Shown piece by piece: positions 18,886 to 28,473 of a stretch of DNA of 64,000 nt (position 1 is its first letter; each line of letters begins with the position of its first letter). The DNA comes from Eubacteriales bacterium (lineage in GTDB: Bacteria > Bacillota > Clostridia > Lachnospirales > Lachnospiraceae). The stretch is from assembly GCA_030524175.1 (NCBI GenBank), contig JAUNHC010000022.1, positions 21,669 to 85,668 of the forward strand, written 5' to 3'. The notes beneath the pieces were generated by a model. It was given only the letters and a program-made list of their open reading frames with translations, ran no database searches and had not been told where the DNA came from. Position numbers and translations under genes: made by a program.

Positions 18886-21800
18886 ATGAAACGAACAGAA
18901 TTAACAAGTAAAAGAACCGTTAATACCAAATTTTTTGAAAACCAGGATCACTCCATGACCGCAGAAATTTATCTTGACAAGATTCACTATCAGGATGAAG
19001 ACGGTTCCTGGAAGGATATGGACGACACACTGACCGAGGCAGAGGAAGACGAAAGCGAAACTCCAGATCTCCTGAACCAACAGAACCAGAATACGAAAAA
19101 ACCAAAAGACTTTAAGAACCGCAAAGGCGACTTTGAAATCAAATTTAAGAACCAGACAAACCAGCAGGGCACCATCACTATGTCCAAAGGAGCGGCAGCC
19201 CTTACCTGGGGAATTGAGGGATGCAACAAGGTTAAAGTACAGAAAACAAAGGAAAATCAGATATGCTACCCCGGTATCCTTAAAAACACTGACTTGGTGT
19301 GCGGAGTCCACGGGGAACAAATCAAAGAAGATTTAATCCTCTCCGGCCCTGAAGCGCCTTCAAAGGTGACCTATATCTATAAGATGAAGAATCTGGAAGC
19401 AGTTGACAGAGGCAGGTACATATCTTTTACAGATACCCAGGGAGAAGATATTTTCTCCGTAAGTGCGCCGTACATGAAGGACGCATCCGGCGAAAGATCA
19501 GAGGCAATTACTCTCTCCTTAGAAAAAGATAAAAAAGATACTGTGAAAGTCACCTTTACACCTGACAGAGAATGGCTGGAAAGCCCTTCCCGTCAATATC
19601 CGGTAGTCATCGACCCTGTAACCACCACCTCCAAAAAGGCAGCGGATATTCAGGATGCATCTGTATCCTCACTGTATGAGGAAGATAATTTTTATAACAA
19701 TATTCTTCTCAAAACCATGGGCGGAAACGAAATCTGGCGAAGCTTCCTGAAATTCGATCTTCCGGAAATCAAAACCGGGGACATGGTTGTAGGGGCCAGG
19801 CTTGTACTGGTATCCCTGGCAGAAGACCAGAAAGAACATACGGTACAGGTACATAAGGTACTTCAGACCTGGGACTCTAATACTGTCAACTGGTATAATA
19901 AACCTATTTATGAAGAGACTGTGCAGGATCTGTGCAAATATAAGGGAGATAAACAGAAATATATTACCCTGGATATCACCCGGCTGGTCAAAGACTGGTA
20001 TCAGAATGGAAGCAATAACGGCCTCATGCTGAAAGATCCCTATGAACTGTCAGGTTATACAGAATTCCTTTCCTCTGACTGTGACAACGGATATCAGGAC
20101 ATGCGGCCAAGGATTGAAATATCTTATGTAAATTATTCCGGCATAGAAGATTACTGGACCTACCACAGCCAGGATATAGGCAGGGCAGGTACTGCCTGTG
20201 TAAATGACTACAACGGCAATCTGATCCTCACCCACGAAACCCTGACGATGACAGGAAGCCGGATGCCCGTCAGCCTGTCCCATGTTTACAACACAAATAA
20301 CAGTGAAGAAAATATCGGCTACGGAAACGGTTTCCGCTTAAACTACCACCAGACACTGAACAAGGTGACCATAGCCGGAACAGATTATTATAAGCACGTA
20401 GACGGGGACGGAACTGTCCATTACTTCTGTTATGATTCAACCAAAAAAGAGTGGAAAGAAGAATCCGGGCTGGATTTCAAGCTGACTGTCAGTACAGAAG
20501 CTGCAGAGCCTTATATCATCAAGGACAAAGAAGAAAATTGTCTGGTTTTCAATGCAAAGGGCTACCTTATAAAGGTAAGGGATAAAAACAGCAATACACT
20601 TACCATCGGCTATGCCAATAACCGCATCACGAAACTTACCGACGGCGCAGGGCGTGTTACAACCCTTCTGTATTCCAAGGACAGCGCAGGAAAAGCTGCA
20701 GACCTCATTGAGATGACAGCACCTTCCGGACAGAAAAAACTCTTTTCCTATAATTCCGGAAATCTGGTTTCCATCACAGATGTGGACGGCGAAACCATAA
20801 CTTATGCATATAACAATAACAAAATGCTTACGGAAGCCGCAAATATAGATGGTTATAAAGTAAAATACAGCTATTATACCACCAAGCCTTACCGTGTAAA
20901 AACCATCACCGAATATGCAGGAACCGTGAAGGGCGGCAGCCTCACACTTACTTATGGATACAACAGCACAAAATTTAAAGACAATAAAGGACGCAGCGAA
21001 ATCTTCCGCTTCGACAATAAAGGCAACCTCCTCCATATCCATGATGGCTTCGGACATGCGGCAAGCGGTAAATACAGCAAGGATTCCAATTATACTAACA
21101 GGCTGGAAAACGCCACAAGCCTTCAGGCAAACGTAGTTCAGCTTTTAAAGGATCCTATTATCCAGGCCAAAACCTGCGGCTGGTCCTCTAAGATTTCACC
21201 TGCAGGAGCCGGAAAAGTGGGTATTAATGAGAACATAAACAACTGCAAAGTAGGAACAAGATCCCTGATGGCAGAAGGCACAACCCTCACCGGCTATGCA
21301 TACTGGGCACAGAACGTGACCGTTATAAAAGGCGAAACCTATACGGCTTCCATGTATGTAAAAGCATCCATCAAGCAGACCGCTGAGGATGGCGGAGCTA
21401 TCCTCAGGGTAGCTTACCAGGACAAAGAGGGTAAGCAGCAGCTTCTGGACAGTGAAATACTTAAAAAAACCACCACAGACTTTGTCCGCCTGACAAATAC
21501 CTTTACTCTCCCGGAAGATGCTTCCAGCGCCACTGTCAAAATTTATATGGTCATGTGGCATGCTATTGGAGTCATGTACGGAGATATGGCACAGCTTGAA
21601 ACCGGTGAAACACCAAGTCGTGTGAATCTGGTTGACAACGGAGATTTCCATCTCGGAACGATCAGCGGCTTTACAAAATCAGGACGAGCTTTTGACAAAA
21701 TCACTTCTGTGGGTACAGCAGAATTTATTCCAGTACAGAGCGCCCTTACCGTTACTGCCGCTTCAGCTATCATCAGATACACAGCGTCAACAACCGGAAC

Positions 21801-24800
21801 TACCGTTGCCACCGTAACAAAAAACACGCATCTGGCAGGGCTGCTCACAGTCACAAATGAGGACAAAACCTGGTACCGCGTACAGACATCCGATGGTAAA
21901 CTGGGCTACATTCTTACCTCACAGGCCGTCCCCTACCTTGGAGGCAGCGAGGGTGTAAACTCTGCGGCCGTAGGAGTCACCGGAGCTATTCTCCGTGCAA
22001 CCGCTTCTCCCACAGGTACACCGGTTGAAGAAGATATACCAGAATGGACAAGTGTTGCCGTAGCTAACACAAAGACAGGCACTGACGGGAAAAAATGGTA
22101 TTATGTAGGCTTGCAGATTGACAAGACCCGCTATTTCGGCTACCTGCGCCAGGATCAGGTTATGTCTCTGTGCAGAAATGCTGCCTCTGGTACAACAACC
22201 GACAATACAGGCCTGTACGAAATCATGGTTGCCCAAGGAACACCTCCCATAAAAATTGCCAAAAATGAGAGCATTGATATCAGAGGTACAGCAACCGACA
22301 GCAGCGGCAAGCTTTGGTACGTTGTCAGGTGGGGAATGAAATTACTTTACCTGCCTTCAGATAAACTGCAGATTAAAGTCGCCCCTGTTGCAGACCGGAT
22401 CAAAACCTCTAAGGTCACAGAAACCATAGGCGGCCTGGATAAGAATATCTTCCGGTTCGTGGGTGAACCAGCCATGAACAAAAAACTTACAAAAACCCTG
22501 GATATCAAAGGAACTAAAGGTGACACCTACATGGTAAATGCCTGGGGCTGCGGCACACCCCTGCCTGAGACAGATAATGATAAGGCCCGCCGCTTTGGAA
22601 CAGAAGTAATTTTTGTGGATGATGCCGGAAATGAAGACATACATTACACCAATTTCAGCCCGGATATCCTGGACTGGCAGTTCCTCAGTGACGTTTATGT
22701 GGCGAAACAAAATTACACAAGCATCAAAGTTTCCTACACCTATTGCCATAATGCAAACATGGCATTTTTCGACGGACTTTCCCTGTACCGCGAAGAATAT
22801 GGTCAGTCCTACACCTACGACAGTAAGAATAACCTTATTTCCGTAACAGATGCCCAGAAACAGGCGGTTAAATTTGAATATAACGCCAACAACGACATGA
22901 CAGGGGTTGTTGATGCCAAAGGGAATAAATTCAAATATGAATACGATACAAAACACAACGTGACAAAAGGTACATCTGCCCAGGGTGTTGTCTACAAGCT
23001 TAATTACGATACGGCTGGAAATGTGCTCAAGAGCGGCTGTGTGGATCCGGCCGATGAAGCTGTGGGAACCTGGATCACCAGAACCATGACAAACAATCAG
23101 AACCATGTACGCACAGTGACCGATGCAGGAAACAATACCATACAGTATTACTGGAACCATGACAGAGACCAGCTTGTGTATATGCTGGACGGCAAAGGCA
23201 GCAAGATATCCTACACTTATGATGAGGCTGACCGCCTGGCCAGCGTTTCACAGAATGTAACGGCAGACGGCACCGAGCAGACAGTAACCAACACCTATGC
23301 ATACACCAAGGACAGGCTTACCTCCATTGGCCACAATGGGTTTACTTATGGATTTGCTTATGACAACTTCGGAAATACACTCAATGCGTCCGTGGCAGGA
23401 ACACAGGTTGTAGGCTATGAATACGAGCCCAACAACGGCAATCTGTTAAAGGTACTTTACGGAAACGGAAGCTATATCCGCTATACTTATGACAATCAGG
23501 ACCGTCTGCTTCTGAGCTATTATAAAAATACATCCGATGACACAGAGCAGAAGCTGAACGAGTATATCTACGACCGGGAAGGAAATCTTTACCAGGTGAT
23601 CTCCCACATGTCAGGGAAAACCTACTTCCTGTCCTATGACCTCCTGGACCGCCTCATGCGTGTGACAGATGAACAGGGAAACTCCTATACCTACACGTAT
23701 GATGTCAACAACAATATGACACATATGAACCATACCTGCGGCACATCCTCGGCAGATACTTCCTATACTTACGACAAAGACAGCAGAGAGGTCACTACGA
23801 AATGCGCCACAAGCTACACACGTACCACCACTTACGATAAATTCGGCAGGCCGTCTAAATTGTCCTGGAATACTCCGACTGTATTTGATACAACGTTCAC
23901 ATATTTTGATGTGGGAACAAACAACCGCCATAACCTGATAAAGGCCATGAAAAACGGAAGTGAAACCCTGCAGTACGCATATGATGCAAACGCAAACATA
24001 ACCAGTATCAAAGACGGAACAGGAGAGAGCACCTTCCAGTACGATGAACTGAACCAGCTTATCCGCGAGAACAACCACATTCTTGGAAAGACTATTACCT
24101 ACAAGTATGATTTAGGCGGAAATCTTATCACGGTTAAAGAATATGCATTTACCACCGCAGATTCTCTCCCTTCCGCAGCAGTCAGGACAGAATCAGGGGA
24201 GTACGATACTCTTTGGAAAGATAAACTTCTTAACTGGAATGGCACGGCAATGACCTATGATGCAATAGGCAATATGCTGACAAAAGGAAACATTTCCTAT
24301 ACCTGGACACAAGGCAGGAAACTGTCAGGTGTGAATAATGGAAAAAGTATTCAGTATTATTATGACCATAACGGTGCACGTACAAGGAAAGTCGTGGATG
24401 GAGTAGCTACAGAATACCGTATGGCTGGTGATCTGCTGGTATCCGAAAAGACCGGTACTCAGACATACTGGTATCGCTATGACTCCGGAGCAAACCTGGT
24501 ATCCGTAACCATTAAAGGAAAAATCTACTTCTACGTAAAAAATGCCCAGAATGACGTAATTGCCCTTGTTGACGCTGACGGAAATGTGGTGGTAAAATAC
24601 AGCTATGACAGCTGGGGAAAACTGCTTAACATCACAGGCAGCCTGGCAGATACGGTAGGGGTGCAGAATCCATTTAGGTATCGGGGGTACTACTATGATA
24701 ATGAGACGGGGATGTATTATCTGAGAAACAGGTATTATGACCCGGAGATTAGACGATTTATTTGTGCAGACAAGTTTATGACCGTAGGGGCATCTCCTGA

Positions 24801-25458
24801 AACAATGCACAATCGGAATTTATATTCCTATTGCAATGGAAACCCTCTTGTCCGTGCGGATGACGATGGTCAACTCTGGATAACCGCCGCAGTATCTTTT
24901 GTAGTAGGAGCAGCAGTTTCTGTAGGAACACAAATGGTTACTAAGGGCGAAGTAAATGTAGTTGAAGCAATCACAACTGGGGCTACCACAGCAATGTCTT
25001 TTCTTGGAATGGGATACGTAGCCCAAGCAGTGGTCAGTGCAGTGGGAACATTTATTAGTAACCAGGTTGATGGAGAAAGTATTTCTAAATCAGTGTTTAA
25101 TGCTTTAGTTAGTGGGGGTATTACTTATGGATTTGGTCGTATTAATAAATATGGTGTAAATCCTAAGACAGCCCAGAAAAATTATAATGATGCACTTTCT
25201 ATGGTAAAAGAATCAAAGCTAGGAGCCTTTGAACGAGTTCAACATTATCAAAGAGAATATAAAATATATGCTACAAGCAGAAAAAGAATAGTCAAATATA
25301 GTGTTAATACATATATGGGCGGTTATGCAGCTTCCGCTACGATATCAAATGGTGCTTCCGCCGTTAAGAAATATACAACCCGTAGATTAATCGGCTGGGG
25401 ATCTTATTTTGATGGAAAAACAGGGTATAAAAAAACCTATCCTATATATGGATATTAA
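18886..25458 (+). CDS. Giant RHS/YD-repeat protein, polymorphic-toxin-like (WapA-type)
   Basis: A 2190-residue protein with ATG after AGGAGGAAC. Visible order: N-terminal region without a Sec signal; a DNRLRE-like beta domain (about 250-410); a first YD/RHS block (about 420-750); carbohydrate-binding-like beta domains; three SH3-like repeats (about 945-1165); a long YD-repeat block (about 1300-1920); the RHS core segment RYRGYYYDNETGMYYLRNRY (about 1930-1995); and a diverse C-terminal tail of about 195 residues with a hydrophobic glycine-rich stretch. In this family the shell encloses the C-terminal toxin, which is delivered to competitors. The tail is more AT-rich than the shell, as expected for exchangeable toxin ends; its activity is not recognisable. 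A holin and an amidase follow downstream. Confidence 0.88.
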   Translation: MKRTELTSKRTVNTKFFENQDHSMTAEIYLDKIHYQDEDGSWKDMDDTLTEAEEDESETPDLLNQQNQNTKKPKDFKNRKGDFEIKFKNQTNQQGTITMSKGAAALTWGIEGCNKVKVQKTKENQICYPGILKNTDLVCGVHGEQIKEDLILSGPEAPSKVTYIYKMKNLEAVDRGRYISFTDTQGEDIFSVSAPYMKDASGERSEAITLSLEKDKKDTVKVTFTPDREWLESPSRQYPVVIDPVTTTSKKAADIQDASVSSLYEEDNFYNNILLKTMGGNEIWRSFLKFDLPEIKTGDMVVGARLVLVSLAEDQKEHTVQVHKVLQTWDSNTVNWYNKPIYEETVQDLCKYKGDKQKYITLDITRLVKDWYQNGSNNGLMLKDPYELSGYTEFLSSDCDNGYQDMRPRIEISYVNYSGIEDYWTYHSQDIGRAGTACVNDYNGNLILTHETLTMTGSRMPVSLSHVYNTNNSEENIGYGNGFRLNYHQTLNKVTIAGTDYYKHVDGDGTVHYFCYDSTKKEWKEESGLDFKLTVSTEAAEPYIIKDKEENCLVFNAKGYLIKVRDKNSNTLTIGYANNRITKLTDGAGRVTTLLYSKDSAGKAADLIEMTAPSGQKKLFSYNSGNLVSITDVDGETITYAYNNNKMLTEAANIDGYKVKYSYYTTKPYRVKTITEYAGTVKGGSLTLTYGYNSTKFKDNKGRSEIFRFDNKGNLLHIHDGFGHAASGKYSKDSNYTNRLENATSLQANVVQLLKDPIIQAKTCGWSSKISPAGAGKVGINENINNCKVGTRSLMAEGTTLTGYAYWAQNVTVIKGETYTASMYVKASIKQTAEDGGAILRVAYQDKEGKQQLLDSEILKKTTTDFVRLTNTFTLPEDASSATVKIYMVMWHAIGVMYGDMAQLETGETPSRVNLVDNGDFHLGTISGFTKSGRAFDKITSVGTAEFIPVQSALTVTAASAIIRYTASTTGTTVATVTKNTHLAGLLTVTNEDKTWYRVQTSDGKLGYILTSQAVPYLGGSEGVNSAAVGVTGAILRATASPTGTPVEEDIPEWTSVAVANTKTGTDGKKWYYVGLQIDKTRYFGYLRQDQVMSLCRNAASGTTTDNTGLYEIMVAQGTPPIKIAKNESIDIRGTATDSSGKLWYVVRWGMKLLYLPSDKLQIKVAPVADRIKTSKVTETIGGLDKNIFRFVGEPAMNKKLTKTLDIKGTKGDTYMVNAWGCGTPLPETDNDKARRFGTEVIFVDDAGNEDIHYTNFSPDILDWQFLSDVYVAKQNYTSIKVSYTYCHNANMAFFDGLSLYREEYGQSYTYDSKNNLISVTDAQKQAVKFEYNANNDMTGVVDAKGNKFKYEYDTKHNVTKGTSAQGVVYKLNYDTAGNVLKSGCVDPADEAVGTWITRTMTNNQNHVRTVTDAGNNTIQYYWNHDRDQLVYMLDGKGSKISYTYDEADRLASVSQNVTADGTEQTVTNTYAYTKDRLTSIGHNGFTYGFAYDNFGNTLNASVAGTQVVGYEYEPNNGNLLKVLYGNGSYIRYTYDNQDRLLLSYYKNTSDDTEQKLNEYIYDREGNLYQVISHMSGKTYFLSYDLLDRLMRVTDEQGNSYTYTYDVNNNMTHMNHTCGTSSADTSYTYDKDSREVTTKCATSYTRTTTYDKFGRPSKLSWNTPTVFDTTFTYFDVGTNNRHNLIKAMKNGSETLQYAYDANANITSIKDGTGESTFQYDELNQLIRENNHILGKTITYKYDLGGNLITVKEYAFTTADSLPSAAVRTESGEYDTLWKDKLLNWNGTAMTYDAIGNMLTKGNISYTWTQGRKLSGVNNGKSIQYYYDHNGARTRKVVDGVATEYRMAGDLLVSEKTGTQTYWYRYDSGANLVSVTIKGKIYFYVKNAQNDVIALVDADGNVVVKYSYDSWGKLLNITGSLADTVGVQNPFRYRGYYYDNETGMYYLRNRYYDPEIRRFICADKFMTVGASPETMHNRNLYSYCNGNPLVRADDDGQLWITAAVSFVVGAAVSVGTQMVTKGEVNVVEAITTGATTAMSFLGMGYVAQAVVSAVGTFISNQVDGESISKSVFNALVSGGITYGFGRINKYGVNPKTAQKNYNDALSMVKESKLGAFERVQHYQREYKIYATSRKRIVKYSVNTYMGGYAASATISNGASAVKKYTTRRLIGWGSYFDGKTGYKKTYPIYGY

Positions 25459-25493
25459 GTATTAATACATATTTTTATATTAAATAATCAGTT

Positions 25494-25537
25494 TATATTG
25501 GCAAAGTCATACATAGTTCAAAAACTTTGCCAATATA
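25494..25537. terminator. Long hairpin after the RHS gene
   Basis: TATATTGGCAAAGT (25494-25507) pairs perfectly with ACTTTGCCAATATA (25524-25537). There is no T-run, so termination is uncertain. The rest of the 340-nt gap before the next gene (25459-25799) holds only a GGAGATG-type ribosome site near 25754 followed by a three-codon ATG ORF. Confidence 0.5.
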
Positions 25538-25799
25538 CATAAAAACCATAATATGTTTTTACCGAAATCCACTAATGAGATAGAACTGTGAAGGATCATA
25601 TTTAATCTTCCAGTCATCCCGCCTTTACTGCTGTTGTGTTTCACTAACATTAGGCTATGGAATTTTAATGTATAACTCAGCACACGTAAATCCACAGGGC
25701 TTAAATAAGTATATCAAATAAGAATTAAACTTCGCCCAAAAATTTAAAAGAAAGGAGATGTCCAATGACATTCTAATACTATTGGACTACATAAGTTAA

Positions 25800-26816
25800 A
25801 TGTACGGGCTACTTTTGGTACTTTTTGTCTTCATCATTTGTCCAGGTTTTTGTGCATATCTAGTGTATAATTTGGGTATAGCAGGATTTGCGGCAGCATT
25901 TTCGTTTACTATATGTTGGTTACCTTTTGATCGGTATAATAAACTGGAGGGATTCAAAGAATATAATAACACAAACCCTCTGTATGTAAGGGGATTTCTC
26001 ATAAAAAAGTCTCCCAAGAGCAAGTTACTTTGTAAGTTAAAAGGAATATACTACTGCCAAATCATCTCTGCTATTTTAATGTGTTGCGTTTTTATATACC
26101 TGGGCTATTATTATTTAAATGGTTTTCAGCGAATATTTCATCTTGAAATCATATTTACAATATGTTTTACCATCTTGTTTATAGCTAGGTTATTTTTTCA
26201 GTCATATTATTTATGGTGCTATCATGAGGCATATCGTTATTCTCAAAACAAAAATGGTATTTGGACACCATTTAGTTTTATATTCAAGGGAAATGGCGGA
26301 GACATACTTAAAAGCTTTTCCTGCAACTATCACATTGACTTTGAAAAAATAATGGAAACTGTTAAGGAATCATGCAAAACAAATAACTATACTTTCTCTG
26401 AGAGCTATAAAATAGATGATAAAGCTGAACTGTCATTCTTCACCCGACATTTTTCAAATAAACTGGATGTACTTTCTCTTGTCCATGTGGATATGCTTGA
26501 AATAGAGCATTGGGATAAATTCAATGAAATTTTCGGAGTTTATTGGAAATGTTTTGTAAAAGAAAAATATGAATTTGAGGAAGCCAGGTTTACCTTTTTA
26601 TTATGCATTGACAATCAGTGTAAACAATTGAGAAGAATAGATATAGGGCACAGTATAGACCAGAAAAAGGGAAGGTACCGTCTTCCAGCAGTTTTATCAT
26701 ATTATGATAATGATACCCTTACAATCAATTCGAATTGTAGCAGGAGGCGTGGACAGAAGCAATATAATGAAATGAGGGAAGAGCTACTGAGCATATTAAA
26801 AGTACCAGAAACATAA
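25800..26816 (+). CDS. Membrane protein, candidate RHS immunity protein (copy 1)
   Basis: A 338-residue protein not recognised as a named family. The N-terminal half is hydrophobic (MYGLLLVLFVFIICPGF, then GIAGFAAAFSFTICWL, a central IISAILMCCVFIYLGYYYL and LEIIFTICFTILFIARLFF), giving about four TM segments; the C-terminal 190 residues look cytoplasmic and charged. ATG 25800 lacks a nearby Shine-Dalgarno site. It lies directly after the RHS toxin tail, the usual place of the cognate immunity gene, and a clear paralogue lies at 28474 behind an RHS remnant. The immunity role is inferred from position only. Confidence 0.6.
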   Translation: MYGLLLVLFVFIICPGFCAYLVYNLGIAGFAAAFSFTICWLPFDRYNKLEGFKEYNNTNPLYVRGFLIKKSPKSKLLCKLKGIYYCQIISAILMCCVFIYLGYYYLNGFQRIFHLEIIFTICFTILFIARLFFQSYYLWCYHEAYRYSQNKNGIWTPFSFIFKGNGGDILKSFSCNYHIDFEKIMETVKESCKTNNYTFSESYKIDDKAELSFFTRHFSNKLDVLSLVHVDMLEIEHWDKFNEIFGVYWKCFVKEKYEFEEARFTFLLCIDNQCKQLRRIDIGHSIDQKKGRYRLPAVLSYYDNDTLTINSNCSRRRGQKQYNEMREELLSILKVPET

Positions 26817-26864
26817 TTACTCACATACCCAAAGAGCAAGGTATTGAATAATCTACAAATATAT

Positions 26865-26900
26865 GAGCGGTTGGACATTCCACACCGACCGCTCTTTTTT
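26865..26900 (+). terminator. Rho-independent terminator
   Basis: GAGCGGTTGG and CCGACCGCTC form a 10-bp stem (one wobble) with a 10-nt loop, followed by TTTTTT. It lies between the first membrane protein and the holin gene. Confidence 0.85.
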
Positions 26901-26945
26901 GTACTCTTTTTTAGAAAAAATGTACAAAGAAAGAAGGTGAAAACT

Positions 26946-27374
26946 ATGAAATACAAACTAATTACAGCTATCGGACTTGCCGGCAGCACTCTTGCAACTC
27001 TATTCGGCGGTTGGGACAGCTTCTTGCAAACTCTTCTAATTTTTATGGCAGTGGACTGGTTCACAGGAGGAATCCTTCTCCCGGCAGTATTCGGCAAAAG
27101 TCCTAAATCCCCTAACGGTGCATTGGAGAGCCGGGCTGGTTGGAAGGGGTTATGCCGAAAAGCCATGACACTATTTTATGTACTTGTGGCGGCACAGCTT
27201 GACCAATTAATGGGCACAGAATATCTGCGGAATGCCGTGTGCATTGGATTTATTGCCAATGAGGGGCTATCTATTATAGAAAATGCCGGGCTGATGGGGC
27301 TTCCCCTGCCCACGAGACTAAAAAAGGGTATCGACATGCTGAAATCAAGTGTTGAGGAAATCCCAAACCAATGA
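26946..27374 (+). CDS. Phage-type holin (toxin secretion/phage lysis holin family)
   Basis: A 142-residue membrane protein with the family core VDWFTGGILLPAVFGKSPKS and ESRAGWKGLCRKAMTLFYVL, with several hydrophobic segments. The start is ATG 26946 after AAGGTG. The open frame begins upstream at 26844, but that part overlaps the terminator. Members of this family (including the TcdE type) form membrane lesions that release endolysins or large toxins. It is followed after 27 nt by an amidase, together a lysis-type cassette. No phage structural genes are near. Confidence 0.88.
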   Translation: MKYKLITAIGLAGSTLATLFGGWDSFLQTLLIFMAVDWFTGGILLPAVFGKSPKSPNGALESRAGWKGLCRKAMTLFYVLVAAQLDQLMGTEYLRNAVCIGFIANEGLSIIENAGLMGLPLPTRLKKGIDMLKSSVEEIPNQ

Positions 27375-27401
27375 GACAATTTCAAAGAAAGTGAGGCTAT
27401 T

Positions 27402-28163
27402 ATGAATTTAAATAAGGATTACATATCAAATAACAACAGCTACCCTAACCAGAAAGCAGCTTATATCGTCATCCATAATACAGATAACTACAATGTCGGG
27501 GCTGATGCCAAAGCCCATGCTCTGGCACAGCATAACGGCAATTTCAACGACATGTCCGCTCATGTGTATGTAGATGACAAATCCGCCTTCCAGGCAATGC
27601 CTTTTGACCGTGGAGCATGGCATGTAGGCGTAAATTACGGGGGAAAACTATTCGGAACAGTAACTAACCGGAACTCTATCGGCATCGAAATGTGTGTTCA
27701 GGCGGGTTTTGACTATGAAAAAGCATTTCAGAATACGATCCAGATTTGCAGACAGATCATGAGTAATTTTAATATTCCCCAGGATCATGTAGTCCAGCAT
27801 TTCGATGTTTGTGCAAAAAATTGTCCCTCTGCAATTCGCTCCAGAAATGATTGGCAGCGGTTTAAGGAAGCAGTCGGAGGGAACAGCAGCACCACTTCTC
27901 CCACAGTTCCAAATAAAATAAAAGCAGACTTGACCGGAACACTGTCACTCCGTTTCCCGGAAATCTCTAAAGGCTGCACAGGAACTGCTGTAAAGATGCT
28001 GCAGACATTCCTGGAAGTGGACGCCGACGGAATTTGGGGCTCTGATACACAAAATGCATTTATAATCTTCCAAAAGAATACAATGCAATCGCAGGACGGA
28101 ATCTGCGGCCGAAATGGCTGGACAGCCATAGTAGATCAAATGATAGAAAATACATTTCAATAA
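27402..28163 (+). CDS. N-acetylmuramoyl-L-alanine amidase with peptidoglycan-binding domain
   Basis: A 253-residue endolysin-like enzyme. The Amidase_2 domain covers residues about 1-150: zinc ligands are visible in YIVIHNTDN and VVQHFDVCAKNCPS, with NRNSIGIEMCV between. A PG_binding_1 domain follows (about 180-253: VKMLQTFLEVDADGIWG, AFIIFQ). No signal peptide, so it would need the adjacent holin to reach the wall. The pair could open the envelope for release of the signal-less RHS protein; that link is inference. Confidence 0.92.
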   Translation: MNLNKDYISNNNSYPNQKAAYIVIHNTDNYNVGADAKAHALAQHNGNFNDMSAHVYVDDKSAFQAMPFDRGAWHVGVNYGGKLFGTVTNRNSIGIEMCVQAGFDYEKAFQNTIQICRQIMSNFNIPQDHVVQHFDVCAKNCPSAIRSRNDWQRFKEAVGGNSSTTSPTVPNKIKADLTGTLSLRFPEISKGCTGTAVKMLQTFLEVDADGIWGSDTQNAFIIFQKNTMQSQDGICGRNGWTAIVDQMIENTFQ

Positions 28164-28233
28164 TGAACACGCTCAGATGAATCGTGTCCTATGTCTGATC
28201 AGATATCTGTGCTGAATATCTAAAAAATCAGCT

Positions 28234-28395
28234 GATATGCCAGAATGGACTTTCATAACCAGGGCTTGATCACCCTCGTTGACGCAGACAGAAAGGTGGT
28301 GGTAAAATACAGCTATCATAGCATTGGAAAACTGCTTAACATCAAAATCAGCCTGGCGGATATAGTAAGAATGAACAATGCATTTATATATTGAG
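28234..28395 (+). pseudogene. Remnant of an RHS tail
   Basis: This stretch aligns with 24541-24670 inside the RHS gene: it still encodes LVDADRKVVVKYSYHSIGK and LLNIKISLAD against LVDADGNVVVKYSYDSWGK and LLNITGSLAD, in one open frame that ends at TGA before the core motif. There is no start and the rest of the RHS shell is missing. It marks a former RHS C-terminal module, now an orphan fragment upstream of the second membrane-protein copy. Confidence 0.8.
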
Positions 28396-28473
28396 TATAC
28401 CACAAAATTTCAAGGGAAAGGAGAAGTCCAATCATATTCTAATGTTATTGTATTGTTGGGCTATGCAGATTAA

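Noticed and set aside
18901-24810. Several long minus-strand open frames inside the RHS gene
   Set aside because: They mirror the codon bias of the long plus-strand gene, lack ribosome sites and show no domain-like sequence.
26946-28163. Prophage
   Set aside because: Only a holin and an amidase are present; no capsid, tail, terminase or repressor genes flank them.
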